Shown here piece by piece: positions 48,871 to 57,389 of a stretch of 64,000 nucleotides of DNA. The stretch lies in NCBI RefSeq assembly GCF_003269295.1, contig NZ_QLTT01000006.1:434001-498000 (forward strand), in the 5' to 3' direction. A program made the position numbers and the translations under genes. Source of the DNA: Lentzea atacamensis (GTDB lineage Bacteria; Actinomycetota; Actinomycetes; Mycobacteriales; Pseudonocardiaceae). Each line of letters starts with the position of its first letter. Position 1 is the first letter of the stretch. Under the pieces are notes generated by a model. It saw only the letters and a list, made by a program, of their open reading frames with translations. It was not told the DNA's origin and ran no database searches.

Positions 48871-50010
48871 ATGCCCGCCGAGCGGCTGCTCCCCACCCAA
48901 GAGGCCGAGGACCTGATCGCGCTGGTCAGGGAGATCGCGCGGGACGAGCTGAAGCCACACGCCGCGGACGCCGAGGAGAACGAGAAGTTCCCCCGCGAGG
49001 CGTTCCGCCTGCTGGGCAGGGCCGGCCTGCTTGGTCTGCCGTACCCCGAGGAGTTCGGCGGCGGCGAGCAGCCCTACGAGGTGTACCTGCAGGCGCTCGA
49101 AGAGGTCGCCTCCGCGTGGATGACGGTCGCCGTGGGCCTCTCCGTGCACGTCATGTCGTGCTACGGCCTCGCCACCTTCGGCACCCGCGAACAGCAGGAC
49201 CGCTGGCTCCCCGAGATGCTCGAGGGCGAGCTGCTCGGCGGCTACGCCCTGTCCGAGGTCCAGGCGGGCTCCGACCCGGCCGCCATGTCGACCCGCGCCG
49301 TCCGCAAGGGCTCCGAGTACGTCGTGAACGGCACCAAGGCGTGGATCACCCACGCCGGCGCCGCCGACTTCTACACCCTCATGGCCCGCACGTCCCCGGA
49401 CGGCGGCCGCGGCATCTCCTGCTTCCTCGCACCGGGTCACGCACCTGGCCTGGAGGCGGCTCCCGCGGAACGCAAGATGGGCCTCACCGGCTCGATCACC
49501 GCGCAGCTGTCGTTCGACGACGTCCGCTTCGGCACCGACCGCCTGATCGGCAACGAGGGCGACGGCCTGAAGATCGCACTGTCCGCTTTGGACTCCGGCC
49601 GCCTCGGCATCGCCGCCTGCGCCGTCGGACTGGCCCAGGCCGCACTGGACGAGGCCGTGGCGTACGCCAAGACGCGCACCCAGTTCGGCCGTCCGATCAT
49701 CGAGTTCCAGGGCCTCGAGTTCATGCTCGCCGACATGGCCGCCGCGGTCGAGTCGGCGCGTGCCACGTACATCTCCGCGGCCCGCCGTCGCGACCGCGGC
49801 CTGCCGTTCCGCCAGCAGGCGTCGATCGCCAAGCTCGTCGCCACCGATGCGGCGATGAAGGTGACGACCGACGCCGTGCAGGTGCTGGGCGGCGCGGGTT
49901 ACACCCGCGACTTCCCGGTCGAGCGCTACATGCGCGAGGCCAAGGTCCTGCAGATCTTCGAGGGCACCAACCAGATCCAGCGCCTCGTGATCGGCCGCGG
50001 GCTCCGGTAA
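48871..50010 (+). CDS. Acyl-CoA dehydrogenase
   Basis: A 379-residue protein from ATG 48871, with GGAGG upstream. ACAD signatures are YALSEVQAGSDPAAMSTRAV near 126, WITHAGAADFYTL near 153, a VAYAKTRTQFGRPIIEFQGL helix near 268 and the catalytic Glu in ILQIFEGTNQIQRLVIGRGL-like context near 363. It oxidises an acyl-CoA to the enoyl-CoA using FAD, passing electrons to ETF. The chain length is not deducible. It is divergent from the TetR gene and probably regulated by it. Confidence 0.95.
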   Translation: MPAERLLPTQEAEDLIALVREIARDELKPHAADAEENEKFPREAFRLLGRAGLLGLPYPEEFGGGEQPYEVYLQALEEVASAWMTVAVGLSVHVMSCYGLATFGTREQQDRWLPEMLEGELLGGYALSEVQAGSDPAAMSTRAVRKGSEYVVNGTKAWITHAGAADFYTLMARTSPDGGRGISCFLAPGHAPGLEAAPAERKMGLTGSITAQLSFDDVRFGTDRLIGNEGDGLKIALSALDSGRLGIAACAVGLAQAALDEAVAYAKTRTQFGRPIIEFQGLEFMLADMAAAVESARATYISAARRRDRGLPFRQQASIAKLVATDAAMKVTTDAVQVLGGAGYTRDFPVERYMREAKVLQIFEGTNQIQRLVIGRGLR

Positions 50011-50167
50011 TGGTGTGGCCCGGAAGGTTGCCGGGGAATTCGCGGTCAGACGGGTGCATCGTGGTGCCGCCCCCGCGTCCTCGTACTGGTTGTACGGGGG
50101 CGCGGGGACGGTGCCGCGAGGTGCCCTGCTGAGCGTGGATCACCTCGCCGACGTTCCGGGACGGGCC

Positions 50168-51376
50168 CTAGCTCTCCCGGTAGAAGGGGTCGGCCACGAC
50201 CCCTTCACCCTTGCTCTCGTTCCACGTGTAGACCTCGCGCCCTTCCACGTAGACGTGCAGGGCCCGGCTCATCACGTCCAACGGGTCCCCGGACCAGATC
50301 ACCACGTCGCCGTCGAGCCCGGGCTTCAACGCGCCGACGCGATCCTGCAACCCCATGATCCGCGCCGGGTTGACCGTGATCGACTTCAGCGCCACCTCGC
50401 TGTCGAGCCCCTCCTTGACCGCGAGGGTGGCCTGGTGCACGAGGAAGTGGATCGGCACCACGGGGTGGTCGGTGGTGATCGCCAGCTCGACCCCGGCGCG
50501 GGCGAGGATGCCGGGGTTGCGCAGCCCGCGGTTGCGCAGCTCCACTTTGGACCGTGAGGTGAACAGCGGCCCGATGATCACCGGGATCTGCTTCTCCGCG
50601 ATGAGGTCCGCGATCAGGTGGCCTTCCGTGCCGTGGTTGAGGATCAGCTTGTAGCCGAACTCCTCCGACAGCCTGATGGCCGTGGCGATGTCGTCCGCCC
50701 GGTGCGCGTGCTGGCACCACGGCAGCTCGCCCTGGAGCACCTTCCCGAGGATCTCCTGGGTGTTGTTGCGCTCGAAGGCTTTGCCGTCCTTCTCCGCCTC
50801 CGCCTTCTTGGCGAGGTAGTCCTGCGCCTTGGTGAGCTCGTCCCGGATGACCGCCGCAACCCCTTGGCGCGTCGACGGAAGCTTGCCCTTGTCCCCATAG
50901 ACCCGCTTCGGGTTCTCCCCCAGCGCGCTCTTCACGCTGACCGGCTCCTTGAGGAGCATCTCGTCGACGGTCCGCCCCCAGCACTTCACGGCCACCGTCT
51001 GCCCGCCGATCGGGTTGCCCGACCCCGGCTTGATCACCGCGGTGGTGACCCCGCCGCTCAGCGCGTCGGCGAAGCCCAGGTCAGCAGGGTTGATCGCGTC
51101 GAGCGCGCGCATGCGGGCGCCGACGGGATGCGTCATCTCGTTGGTGTCCTGGCCGGCCCAGCCCTCGGCCTCCTCGTGGACACCGATGTGGCCGTGCGCC
51201 TCGACGAAGCCGGGCAGCACCCAGGCCCCGTCGGCGTCGACGACCTCAACCCCGTCCGGGATGTCGACGTCGGCACCAACCGCGACGATCTTCCCGTCCT
51301 GGATCAGGACAGTGCCGCCTTCGACGGGTTCGCCGTCGACGGGCACGACGTAGCCCCCGGTGATCGCGATGTTCAT
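50168..51376 (-). CDS. Amidohydrolase (imidazolonepropionase/dihydroorotase-like)
   Basis: A 402-residue protein from ATG 51376. It has the amidohydrolase scaffold: MNIAITGGYVVPVDGEPVEG, metal-binding LPGFVEAHGHIGVHEEAEGW near 60, PWCQHAHRADDIATAI near 220, LILNHGTEGHLIADLI near 245 and LAITTDHPVV near 300 with the late Asp. It ends with SITVNPARIMGLQDRVGALK and GDVVIWSGDPL, the usual closing beta-domain. It hydrolyses C-N bonds of an unknown substrate. It lies 34 bp after the epimerase-like gene on the same strand. Confidence 0.92.
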   Translation of the reverse strand: MNIAITGGYVVPVDGEPVEGGTVLIQDGKIVAVGADVDIPDGVEVVDADGAWVLPGFVEAHGHIGVHEEAEGWAGQDTNEMTHPVGARMRALDAINPADLGFADALSGGVTTAVIKPGSGNPIGGQTVAVKCWGRTVDEMLLKEPVSVKSALGENPKRVYGDKGKLPSTRQGVAAVIRDELTKAQDYLAKKAEAEKDGKAFERNNTQEILGKVLQGELPWCQHAHRADDIATAIRLSEEFGYKLILNHGTEGHLIADLIAEKQIPVIIGPLFTSRSKVELRNRGLRNPGILARAGVELAITTDHPVVPIHFLVHQATLAVKEGLDSEVALKSITVNPARIMGLQDRVGALKPGLDGDVVIWSGDPLDVMSRALHVYVEGREVYTWNESKGEGVVADPFYRES

Positions 51377-51392
51377 GTTTAGCAACGCTAAC
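51377..51392 (-). promoter_or_regulatory. Imperfect palindrome GTTTAGC-AAC-GCTAAC before the amidohydrolase
   Basis: TTAGC (51379-51383) and GCTAA (51387-51391) are perfect arms, directly abutting the amidohydrolase ATG. It uses the same TTAGC/GCTAA half-sites as the palindrome at 27491-27504. It could be an operator within the short gap or part of a leaderless promoter. Confidence 0.4.
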
Positions 51393-51410
51393 GGTTGTGC
51401 CCGTGTTTCG

Positions 51411-52298
51411 CTACGAGAGCGGCTTGATCCCCCACCGAGCACCCCAGGATTCCCCAGGAGCCACCCAGATCAGGTCCACGCCGGAGTTCAGCGCGTCCGG
51501 TGGGCAGGTCATCGGCTCGATGGCCACGGCGCGCCCGCGCTGCGGGTAGGAGTCCGGCGTGTACACCTGCACCCACCGGAAGTCCGGGTCGGCCCACACC
51601 TCGACACCACCGCTCTCCGCGACCAGGGAGTGGTGCACCAGCCCGTCCCGCGACGGCTCACACCCGCCGAACGGCGTGTCCAGCCGAACGCCGTCCAGCT
51701 CCCGCCCCCCGCGGAAGTCGAACTCGGTGCCCTCCACCGGCACGGCCGCCCCCGAGGGCACCATCCGGTCGGTGTCCAGCGGCAGCACGGTCGTGGCCGC
51801 CAGCGTCAGCGTGCACGAGTCGGTGGCGGCGTTGCCGGCACGCGGGTACGGATGCGTTCCCACCCCGAACGGCGTCGCCAGATCCCCGACGTTCTTCACC
51901 CCGTGCGTCACCGTCAGCCCGTTGTCGTCCAACGCGTACGACACGGTGACCCGCAAAGCCGCAGGCCATCCGGGCTGAGGCTCGATCAGGGTCTGCAACG
52001 ACACCAACGACCCGGTGTGCTCCAGCACCGACCAGGGCCGCCGCCGGACCAGCCCGTGGATCGCGTTCCCCCGCGCCGGCTCCGTGACTTCGAGCTGCTG
52101 AACGACCCCGTCGAGCACCCAGGACGCCCCTGCGGTCCGGTTCGGCCACGGCACCAGCACGGCACCCGCGCTCATCGGCGGTTTCTCGTCGGGCCCGAAT
52201 GTCTCCACATACGGAACGCCGTCCACCTCGAACGACCGCAGACCCGCGCCTACAGTCGTGATCACGGCGGTGGCACCCTCGTACGAGATCCCCAACAT
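51411..52298 (-). CDS. Aldose 1-epimerase-family protein
   Basis: A 295-residue protein from ATG 52298. The galactose-mutarotase-like fold is recognised from AVLVPWPNRTAGASWVLDGV (substrate Arg), GNAIHGLVRRRPW (conserved His near 80), TPFGVGTHPYPRAGN (catalytic His near 170) and AVAIEPMTCPPDALNSG (catalytic Glu near 262). It interconverts anomers of a sugar or sugar phosphate in the cytoplasm. It is divergent from the MBL hydrolase and precedes the amidohydrolase on the same strand. Confidence 0.93.
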   Translation of the reverse strand: MLGISYEGATAVITTVGAGLRSFEVDGVPYVETFGPDEKPPMSAGAVLVPWPNRTAGASWVLDGVVQQLEVTEPARGNAIHGLVRRRPWSVLEHTGSLVSLQTLIEPQPGWPAALRVTVSYALDDNGLTVTHGVKNVGDLATPFGVGTHPYPRAGNAATDSCTLTLAATTVLPLDTDRMVPSGAAVPVEGTEFDFRGGRELDGVRLDTPFGGCEPSRDGLVHHSLVAESGGVEVWADPDFRWVQVYTPDSYPQRGRAVAIEPMTCPPDALNSGVDLIWVAPGESWGARWGIKPLS

Positions 52299-52336
52299 GA
52301 GGCTGAAGCCTACGGGGCCAGCGGAAGGACTTGCCG

Positions 52337-53113
52337 ATGAAGGTTCATCACCTCAACTGCGGCACCATGCGGCCACCCCTGGTCGCGGGCGGCATCGTGG
52401 CGCACTGCCTGCTGATCGAGACCGACGAGGGTCTCGTGCTGGTCGACACCGGCTTCGGCACGAACGAGGTGACCAACCCGAAAGCCACGCTCGACGGTCT
52501 GAGCCGCACACTGCTCAAGCCGTTGCTCGACATCAACGAGACGGCGATCTTCCAGGTCGAGAAGCGCGGGTACGGTGCGGAGGACGTCCGGCACATCCTG
52601 CTCACCCACCTCGACCTGGACCACGCCGGCGGCCTGCGCGACTTCCCGAACGCCACGGTCCACGTGCTCGACACCGAGCTGGAGGCCGCGACCAACCCCA
52701 GGAACGCCAAGGAACGGGCGCGGTACCCGAAGCTCCAGCGCGAGGGCGTCACCTTCGAGACGCACGAGGCAGAGGGCGAGGACTGGTTCGGATTCGAGGC
52801 CGTCAAGAACATCCCCGGGCTGCCGGAGGACATCCTCATGGTGCCGCTGATCGGACACACCCGCGGGCACACCGGCATCGCGGTGAAGAGCGACGACGGC
52901 TGGCTGCTGCACGCCGGTGACGCGTACTTCTACCGCGGCGAGGTCGAGACGCCGCCGAGCAACATCTTCGCGCTCAAGCTCACCGCCAAGCAGACCGAGA
53001 CGATCCGCGAGCAGCGTCTGTCCAATGTGGAGCGACTCAGGGAGCTCAAGGCCAACGACGAGATCGAGGTGTTCTGCGCCCACGACCCGGTCGAGCTGGC
53101 CAGGCTGGCATGA
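52337..53113 (+). CDS. MBL-fold metallo-hydrolase
   Basis: A 258-residue protein from ATG 52337, with GGAAGGA upstream. The metallo-beta-lactamase motifs are LVLVDTGFGTNEVT near 38, ILLTHLDLDHAGGLRDF near 88 (HxxxDH), PLIGHTRGHTGIAV near 180 and LLHAGDAYFYRGEV near 197. The late His lies in VFCAHDPVEL. This layout resembles lactonase-type (AiiA-like) or general hydrolase members binding two Zn2+; the substrate is unknown. Its stop overlaps the AAA ATPase start by 4 bp, so the two proteins are made together. Confidence 0.92.
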   Translation: MKVHHLNCGTMRPPLVAGGIVAHCLLIETDEGLVLVDTGFGTNEVTNPKATLDGLSRTLLKPLLDINETAIFQVEKRGYGAEDVRHILLTHLDLDHAGGLRDFPNATVHVLDTELEAATNPRNAKERARYPKLQREGVTFETHEAEGEDWFGFEAVKNIPGLPEDILMVPLIGHTRGHTGIAVKSDDGWLLHAGDAYFYRGEVETPPSNIFALKLTAKQTETIREQRLSNVERLRELKANDEIEVFCAHDPVELARLA

Positions 53114-53829
53114 CGTTCATCCGCCAGATCCGCCTCGACGAGCAGCACGACACGCACCGGTACCCGTTCACGCTGCCGGTCGTCCGGCACCTGGTCGAGA
53201 ACCCGATCGAGCTGACGAGGCCCGTCACGTTCCTGGTCGGCGACAACGGTGCGGGCAAGTCGACGCTCGTCGAGGCGATCGCGGTGGCGGCGGGGTTCAA
53301 CGCGGAGGGCGGCTCGCAGTCGTTCCGCTTCGCGACCAGGGCGACCGAGTCGTCACTGGGCGACTTCCTGACCCTGAGCTGGGGCACCAGGAAACCCCGC
53401 ACGGGCTACTTCCTGCGCGCCGAGTCGTTCTACAACGTCGCCACCGAGATCGAGCGGATCGGTGAGGGGATTCTGGCTTCGTACGGCGGGAAGTCGTTGC
53501 ACGAGCGGTCGCACGGCGAGAGCTTCATGGACCTGATGACGCACCGGTTCGGCGGGCGCGGGCTCTACGTGCTGGACGAGCCGGAGGCCGCGCTGTCCGT
53601 CAAGGGCTGCCTGACCGTGTTGCGACGGATGCACGAGCTCGTCGAAGAGGGCTCGCAGTTCATCATCGCCACGCACTCGCCGATCCTGCTCGCGGCACCC
53701 GGCGCCACGATCCTGGAGATCACGGACGGCGTCATCGACGAGGTCTCCTACGACACGGCGGAACCGGTCGCGCTCACCCGCAACTTCCTGGGTGAGCCCG
53801 ACCGGTTCCTGAGGTACCTGCTGGACTGA
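53110..53829 (+). CDS. Small AAA-family (ABC/SMC-like) ATPase
   Basis: A 239-residue protein with ATG overlapping the MBL stop (ATGA). Walker A is VTFLVGDNGAGKSTLVEAIA near 40. A switch-like region contains YFLRAESFYNVATEIERIGE. LHERSHGESFMDLM near 138 is the ABC signature region (Ser-His-Gly-Glu), and GLYVLDEPEAALSVKGCLTV is Walker B with the catalytic Glu. QFIIATHSPILLAAPGATIL is the H-loop. There is no coiled-coil arm and no membrane partner, as in OLD/RecF-like stand-alone ATPases. The role is unknown. Confidence 0.9.
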   Translation: MTFIRQIRLDEQHDTHRYPFTLPVVRHLVENPIELTRPVTFLVGDNGAGKSTLVEAIAVAAGFNAEGGSQSFRFATRATESSLGDFLTLSWGTRKPRTGYFLRAESFYNVATEIERIGEGILASYGGKSLHERSHGESFMDLMTHRFGGRGLYVLDEPEAALSVKGCLTVLRRMHELVEEGSQFIIATHSPILLAAPGATILEITDGVIDEVSYDTAEPVALTRNFLGEPDRFLRYLLD

Positions 53830-53836
53830 GAAGGCC

Positions 53837-55231
53837 CTACTTCGTCAGGTTCTCCGGGTGAATCTCGTGCTTTCCGGTCAGCACGCGGTTGATCACCCAC
53901 AGCACCAGACCGGCGAGCAGCAGCCAGCCCGCGATCACGTAGTCGTCCCACGGGCGGCCGGACAGCACCGGCATCGCGAGGTACGCGCAGGTGATCGCGC
54001 CGAGCACCGGAGCCCACGTCGGGGCGCGGAAGTGCTTGTGCTCGGACTTCTCCCGGCGCAGCACGAGACACGCGACGTTGACGATGGTGAAGACGATCAG
54101 CAGCAGCAACGACGTCGTGCCGCCAAGCTTGCCGATGTCCGCGGTGGACACCAGGATCACCGCGACGCCGGTCGTGAAGACGATCGAGATCCACGGCGTG
54201 CGGCGGAACGGGTGCACGGTGCCGAAGAACCTCGGGATGATCCGCTCGTTCGCCATGCCGTACAGCAACCGGCTGGCCATCAGCATGTTGATCAGCGCCG
54301 AGTTGATGACGGCCAGCAGGCCGATCAACGCGAAGACCCACAGCGGGAAGCCGGGCGCGCCGACGGTGACGACCCGCAGCAACGCGCTGCTGCCCGCCTT
54401 GGCCAGCTCGTCGGCCGGGATCAGCAACGACGACGTGATCGCCACCAGCACGTAGATCGTCGCCGCGATTCCCATGCCCCAGAGCATCGCCTTCGGGAAG
54501 ATGCGCACCGGGTCACGGCACTCCTCCGCCATGTTCACCGAGTCCTCGAAGCCGACCATCGCGAAGAACGCGAGTGCCGTCGCCGAGGTGATCGCGAGCA
54601 TCACGGTGCTGCCTTCTGGAACGTCGATCTGGGTGAGCCTGCCGGGTTCACCGTCGCCGACCGCGATCGCGTACGCGCCGATCAGGATGATGATCACCAG
54701 GCCGGACAGCTCGATGCAGGTGAGCACGACGTTGGTCTTGACCGACTCGGACACGCCGCGGAAGTTGATCACCGCCAGAGCCGAGATGAAGATGATCGCG
54801 ATGCCGGTGATCACCAGCGACTCCGGCCGGATCGCGACGTCGAAGAACTCGATGAGCAGCTGCCGCAGATAGGTGCGGCCGAAGGCGAGTGCCGCCGAGG
54901 ACGCCGACGTGATGCCGGAACACATCACCGCGAACGCGACCATGAACGTCAAGAAGTGGATCTTGAACGCTTTGTTGGTGTAGAGGGCCGCACCGGCGGC
55001 TCTGGGGTACTTCCCGACGAGCTCGAGGTAGCTGAACGCGGTCAGGAACGCCACCACGAACGCGAGCAGGAAGGGCAGCCAGAGCGCGCCGCCGATCTTG
55101 CCGGCGACGTTGCCCGTGAGCGCGTAGATGCCGGTACCGAGGATGTCGCCGACGACGAAGAACAACAGGAGCTTCGGGCCGATCGCCCGTTTCAGTTCCG
55201 GTTGCTCCGTTTGTGGAGTCGCTTCAGCCAT
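53837..55231 (-). CDS. APC-superfamily amino acid permease
   Basis: A 464-residue membrane protein from ATG 55231 with twelve predicted helices. The first, LLLFFVVGDILGTGIYALTG, carries the conserved GxG-type helix-1 motif, and MVGFEDSVNMAEECRDPVRI is the APC helix-6 signature. It probably imports an amino acid or polyamine by proton symport. The substrate cannot be assigned. It ends 7 bp from the convergent AAA ATPase gene and is divergent from the lipoprotein at 55304. Confidence 0.93.
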   Translation of the reverse strand: MAEATPQTEQPELKRAIGPKLLLFFVVGDILGTGIYALTGNVAGKIGGALWLPFLLAFVVAFLTAFSYLELVGKYPRAAGAALYTNKAFKIHFLTFMVAFAVMCSGITSASSAALAFGRTYLRQLLIEFFDVAIRPESLVITGIAIIFISALAVINFRGVSESVKTNVVLTCIELSGLVIIILIGAYAIAVGDGEPGRLTQIDVPEGSTVMLAITSATALAFFAMVGFEDSVNMAEECRDPVRIFPKAMLWGMGIAATIYVLVAITSSLLIPADELAKAGSSALLRVVTVGAPGFPLWVFALIGLLAVINSALINMLMASRLLYGMANERIIPRFFGTVHPFRRTPWISIVFTTGVAVILVSTADIGKLGGTTSLLLLIVFTIVNVACLVLRREKSEHKHFRAPTWAPVLGAITCAYLAMPVLSGRPWDDYVIAGWLLLAGLVLWVINRVLTGKHEIHPENLTK

Positions 55232-55303
55232 GCCCCGAGATTGTGCCTGTTTGGCCTGGACACCAGCGTGAACGGGCGCCTACCTCACCCATATGGTGTA
55301 ACA

Positions 55304-56086
55304 ATGAAACGCACGGCAACTCTGCTCGTCGCCGCCATCGCGCTGACCGCCTGCACGTCGGAACCACCTCCGGCCGGACCGGTCCAACACCCCGATGTGA
55401 AGAGCCTCGTCGCCGCGGTCTCCAAGGCGGCCAACGAGAAGAAGACCTACCGTTTCACCATCGCGCCACCGACCACGGGCGGCGTCACGGCCCCGGCGAA
55501 CGGCGCGGTCCGCCTCGGTGACGTCCCCGGCATCGACGCGACCACCAAGCGTCCTGTCCAGACCGGAGGCGCGGAGCAGGAACTGCGGTTCGTCTCGACC
55601 ACAAAGGACACGGCGTTCGTGAAACTGCCTCAGGTGTTCGGTCTGCCGCAGGACAAGCCGTGGGTGAAGCTCGACCGCAAGGACACCGACGACTTCACCA
55701 GCACCATGCTCGGCTTTCACGACGTGATCTACCAGCAGGCCGTCTTCACGACGTACCACCTGCCGGTGATCGGCGCGGGTGGCGAGCTGAAGCTGACCGC
55801 GCAGACCGGCGACCGCACCCGCTACTCGATCGCCGTCGACTACCGGAAGGCCTACGACACCCTCACCGACGAGAACCTGCGCAACGAGGTCAAGCTCGCT
55901 CTCGACCAGGGCGTCACGGGCTCGGTCGGCGAGGTCGAGCTGGACGGCGGCGGCCTGCCGATCCGCATCAAGTTCTCCACCCAGTTCCAGAACGCGCTGA
56001 TCGTCGACGAGGCGCGCTTCACCGACTGGGGCACCGACGTGCAGATCGCCGAGCCCGCCGCGAACGAGATCAGCCGGCGGAACTGA
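55304..56086 (+). CDS. Lipoprotein (LppX/LolA-like fold possible)
   Basis: A 260-residue protein from ATG 55304. The signal peptide MKRTATLLVAAIALTACTSE has a lipobox at LTAC (Cys 17). The remainder is a beta-rich domain (LRFVSTTKDTAFVKLPQVFG, LTAQTGDRTRYSIAVDYRKA, VGEVELDGGGLPIRIKFSTQ), reminiscent of LppX/LolA-like lipid-binding lipoproteins, though that is only suggested by pattern. TATGGT lies close upstream and no ribosome-binding site is seen, so it may be leaderless. It overlaps the MFS gene by 17 bp. Confidence 0.85.
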   Translation: MKRTATLLVAAIALTACTSEPPPAGPVQHPDVKSLVAAVSKAANEKKTYRFTIAPPTTGGVTAPANGAVRLGDVPGIDATTKRPVQTGGAEQELRFVSTTKDTAFVKLPQVFGLPQDKPWVKLDRKDTDDFTSTMLGFHDVIYQQAVFTTYHLPVIGAGGELKLTAQTGDRTRYSIAVDYRKAYDTLTDENLRNEVKLALDQGVTGSVGEVELDGGGLPIRIKFSTQFQNALIVDEARFTDWGTDVQIAEPAANEISRRN

Positions 56087-57332
56087 GGCGGTAGCGCCAG
56101 ATCGCCGGCAGCAACACCACGGCGAGCACCGTCGCCACGATCACCAGCACCCCACCCGCGGTCACCGCCGCCGCCGTGCCGAACGCGGCACCACCCGTGC
56201 CGTGCAACAGGTCCGCGATGCGCGGCCCACCCGCCACGACGACGATGAAGACCCCTTGCATCCGCCCGCGCATCTCGTCCGTCGCGGCCGACTGCAGGAT
56301 CGCGCCGCGGAACGCCATCGACACCATGTCCGCGGCTCCGGCCAGCGCCAGGAACGCCGCGGCGACCCACAGCGACCCCGCCAGCCCGAAGCCCATGATC
56401 GCGACACCCCAGGCGACCACGGCCAGCGCCACCGCGACCCCGTGCCTGCTGACCTTCGAGACCCACCCGGACGTGAGCCCGCACAGCACCGCGCCGACCG
56501 GAATCGCCGCGAACAGCACGCCCAGCGCGAACCCGCCGCCGGGCGGGTCACCGAACGTGTGCTGGGCCATCTCCGGGAACAGCGCCCGCGGCATGCCGAA
56601 CACCATGGCGATGATGTCCAGCAACATGCTCGCCAGCAGCACCTTCTGCGCCCACAGGTAGACGAACCCGTCGAGCACGTCCCTGAGCCCCGCACGCCGC
56701 ACGGCCCCGTTCAACGGCGGCATCGGCGGCAGCATCCAGACCGCGTAGACCGTGGCCACGAGCGCGATCGCGTCCACCAGGTACAACGTGGACAACCCGA
56801 CAACGGGCATCAACGCCCCCGCGAGCAACGGCCCGAGCACCGCGCCGAACTGCATGACCGTCGACCCCAGCGCACCCGCGGACGGCAACAGCTCAGCCGG
56901 CACCAGCCGCGCGATCGACGCCTGCCGCGCCGGCGCGTTGGCCGCGAAGAACACCTGCTGCAGCCCGAGCAGCGCGATCACGAGCCACACCGAACCGACG
57001 TTCAGCGCCGCCTGCGCCCACAGCAGCACCGACGACACGGCGATGCCGGTGTTGGTGACGAGCAGCAGCTTGCGCCGGTCGACCGTGTCCGCGATCGCCC
57101 CGCCCCACAGGCCGAAGACCAGCAGCGGAACCAGCGCGACACCGGCGGCAACCCCCACCCAAGCGGACGACCCGGTGAGGTCGTAGACCTGCTTGGGCAC
57201 GGCGACGGCGGTGAGCTGGGAGCCCACCGCCGTGACGATCGTGGACAGCCACAACCGGCGATAAGCGACGATCTTCAACGGCCGGGTGTCGATCACGAAC
57301 GTCGAGCGCGCACTTCTCCCCAGGGTGGCCAC
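56070..57332 (-). CDS. MFS exporter (EntS/multidrug type)
   Basis: A 420-residue protein from GTG 57332 with twelve hydrophobic segments. The MFS loop motif appears as GLWGGAIADTVDRRKLLLVT near 75. Other family features are FFAANAPARQASIARLVPAE and a central loop RRAGLRDVLDGFVYLWAQKV. It is probably an exporter of small molecules such as siderophores or drugs. No ribosome-binding site is seen, and the promoter region contains an inverted repeat at 57336-57355. Confidence 0.92.
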   Translation of the reverse strand: MATLGRSARSTFVIDTRPLKIVAYRRLWLSTIVTAVGSQLTAVAVPKQVYDLTGSSAWVGVAAGVALVPLLVFGLWGGAIADTVDRRKLLLVTNTGIAVSSVLLWAQAALNVGSVWLVIALLGLQQVFFAANAPARQASIARLVPAELLPSAGALGSTVMQFGAVLGPLLAGALMPVVGLSTLYLVDAIALVATVYAVWMLPPMPPLNGAVRRAGLRDVLDGFVYLWAQKVLLASMLLDIIAMVFGMPRALFPEMAQHTFGDPPGGGFALGVLFAAIPVGAVLCGLTSGWVSKVSRHGVAVALAVVAWGVAIMGFGLAGSLWVAAAFLALAGAADMVSMAFRGAILQSAATDEMRGRMQGVFIVVVAGGPRIADLLHGTGGAAFGTAAAVTAGGVLVIVATVLAVVLLPAIWRYRLSSAG

Positions 57333-57335
57333 TTC

Positions 57336-57355
57336 GTTAGCCTATGACAACTAAC
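57336..57355 (-). promoter_or_regulatory. Inverted repeat GTTAG-N10-CTAAC before the MFS exporter
   Basis: Perfect 5-bp arms at 57336-57340 and 57351-57355, starting 4 bp upstream of the GTG start. The closeness to the start suggests a leaderless transcript with an overlapping operator. No regulator is adjacent. Confidence 0.4.
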
Positions 57356-57389
57356 AAGTCCTTCATGTAAACGTGTCGCCAACACCACT

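Noticed and set aside
50011..50167. GC-rich inverted segments after the acyl-CoA dehydrogenase, considered as a terminator
   Set aside because: The arms match only in short pieces with several mismatches and no T run, so I could not support a specific hairpin.
53858..55303. Long upstream extension of the lipoprotein frame
   Set aside because: It is antisense to the APC permease and Arg-rich; the lipoprotein signal peptide at 55304 marks the true start.
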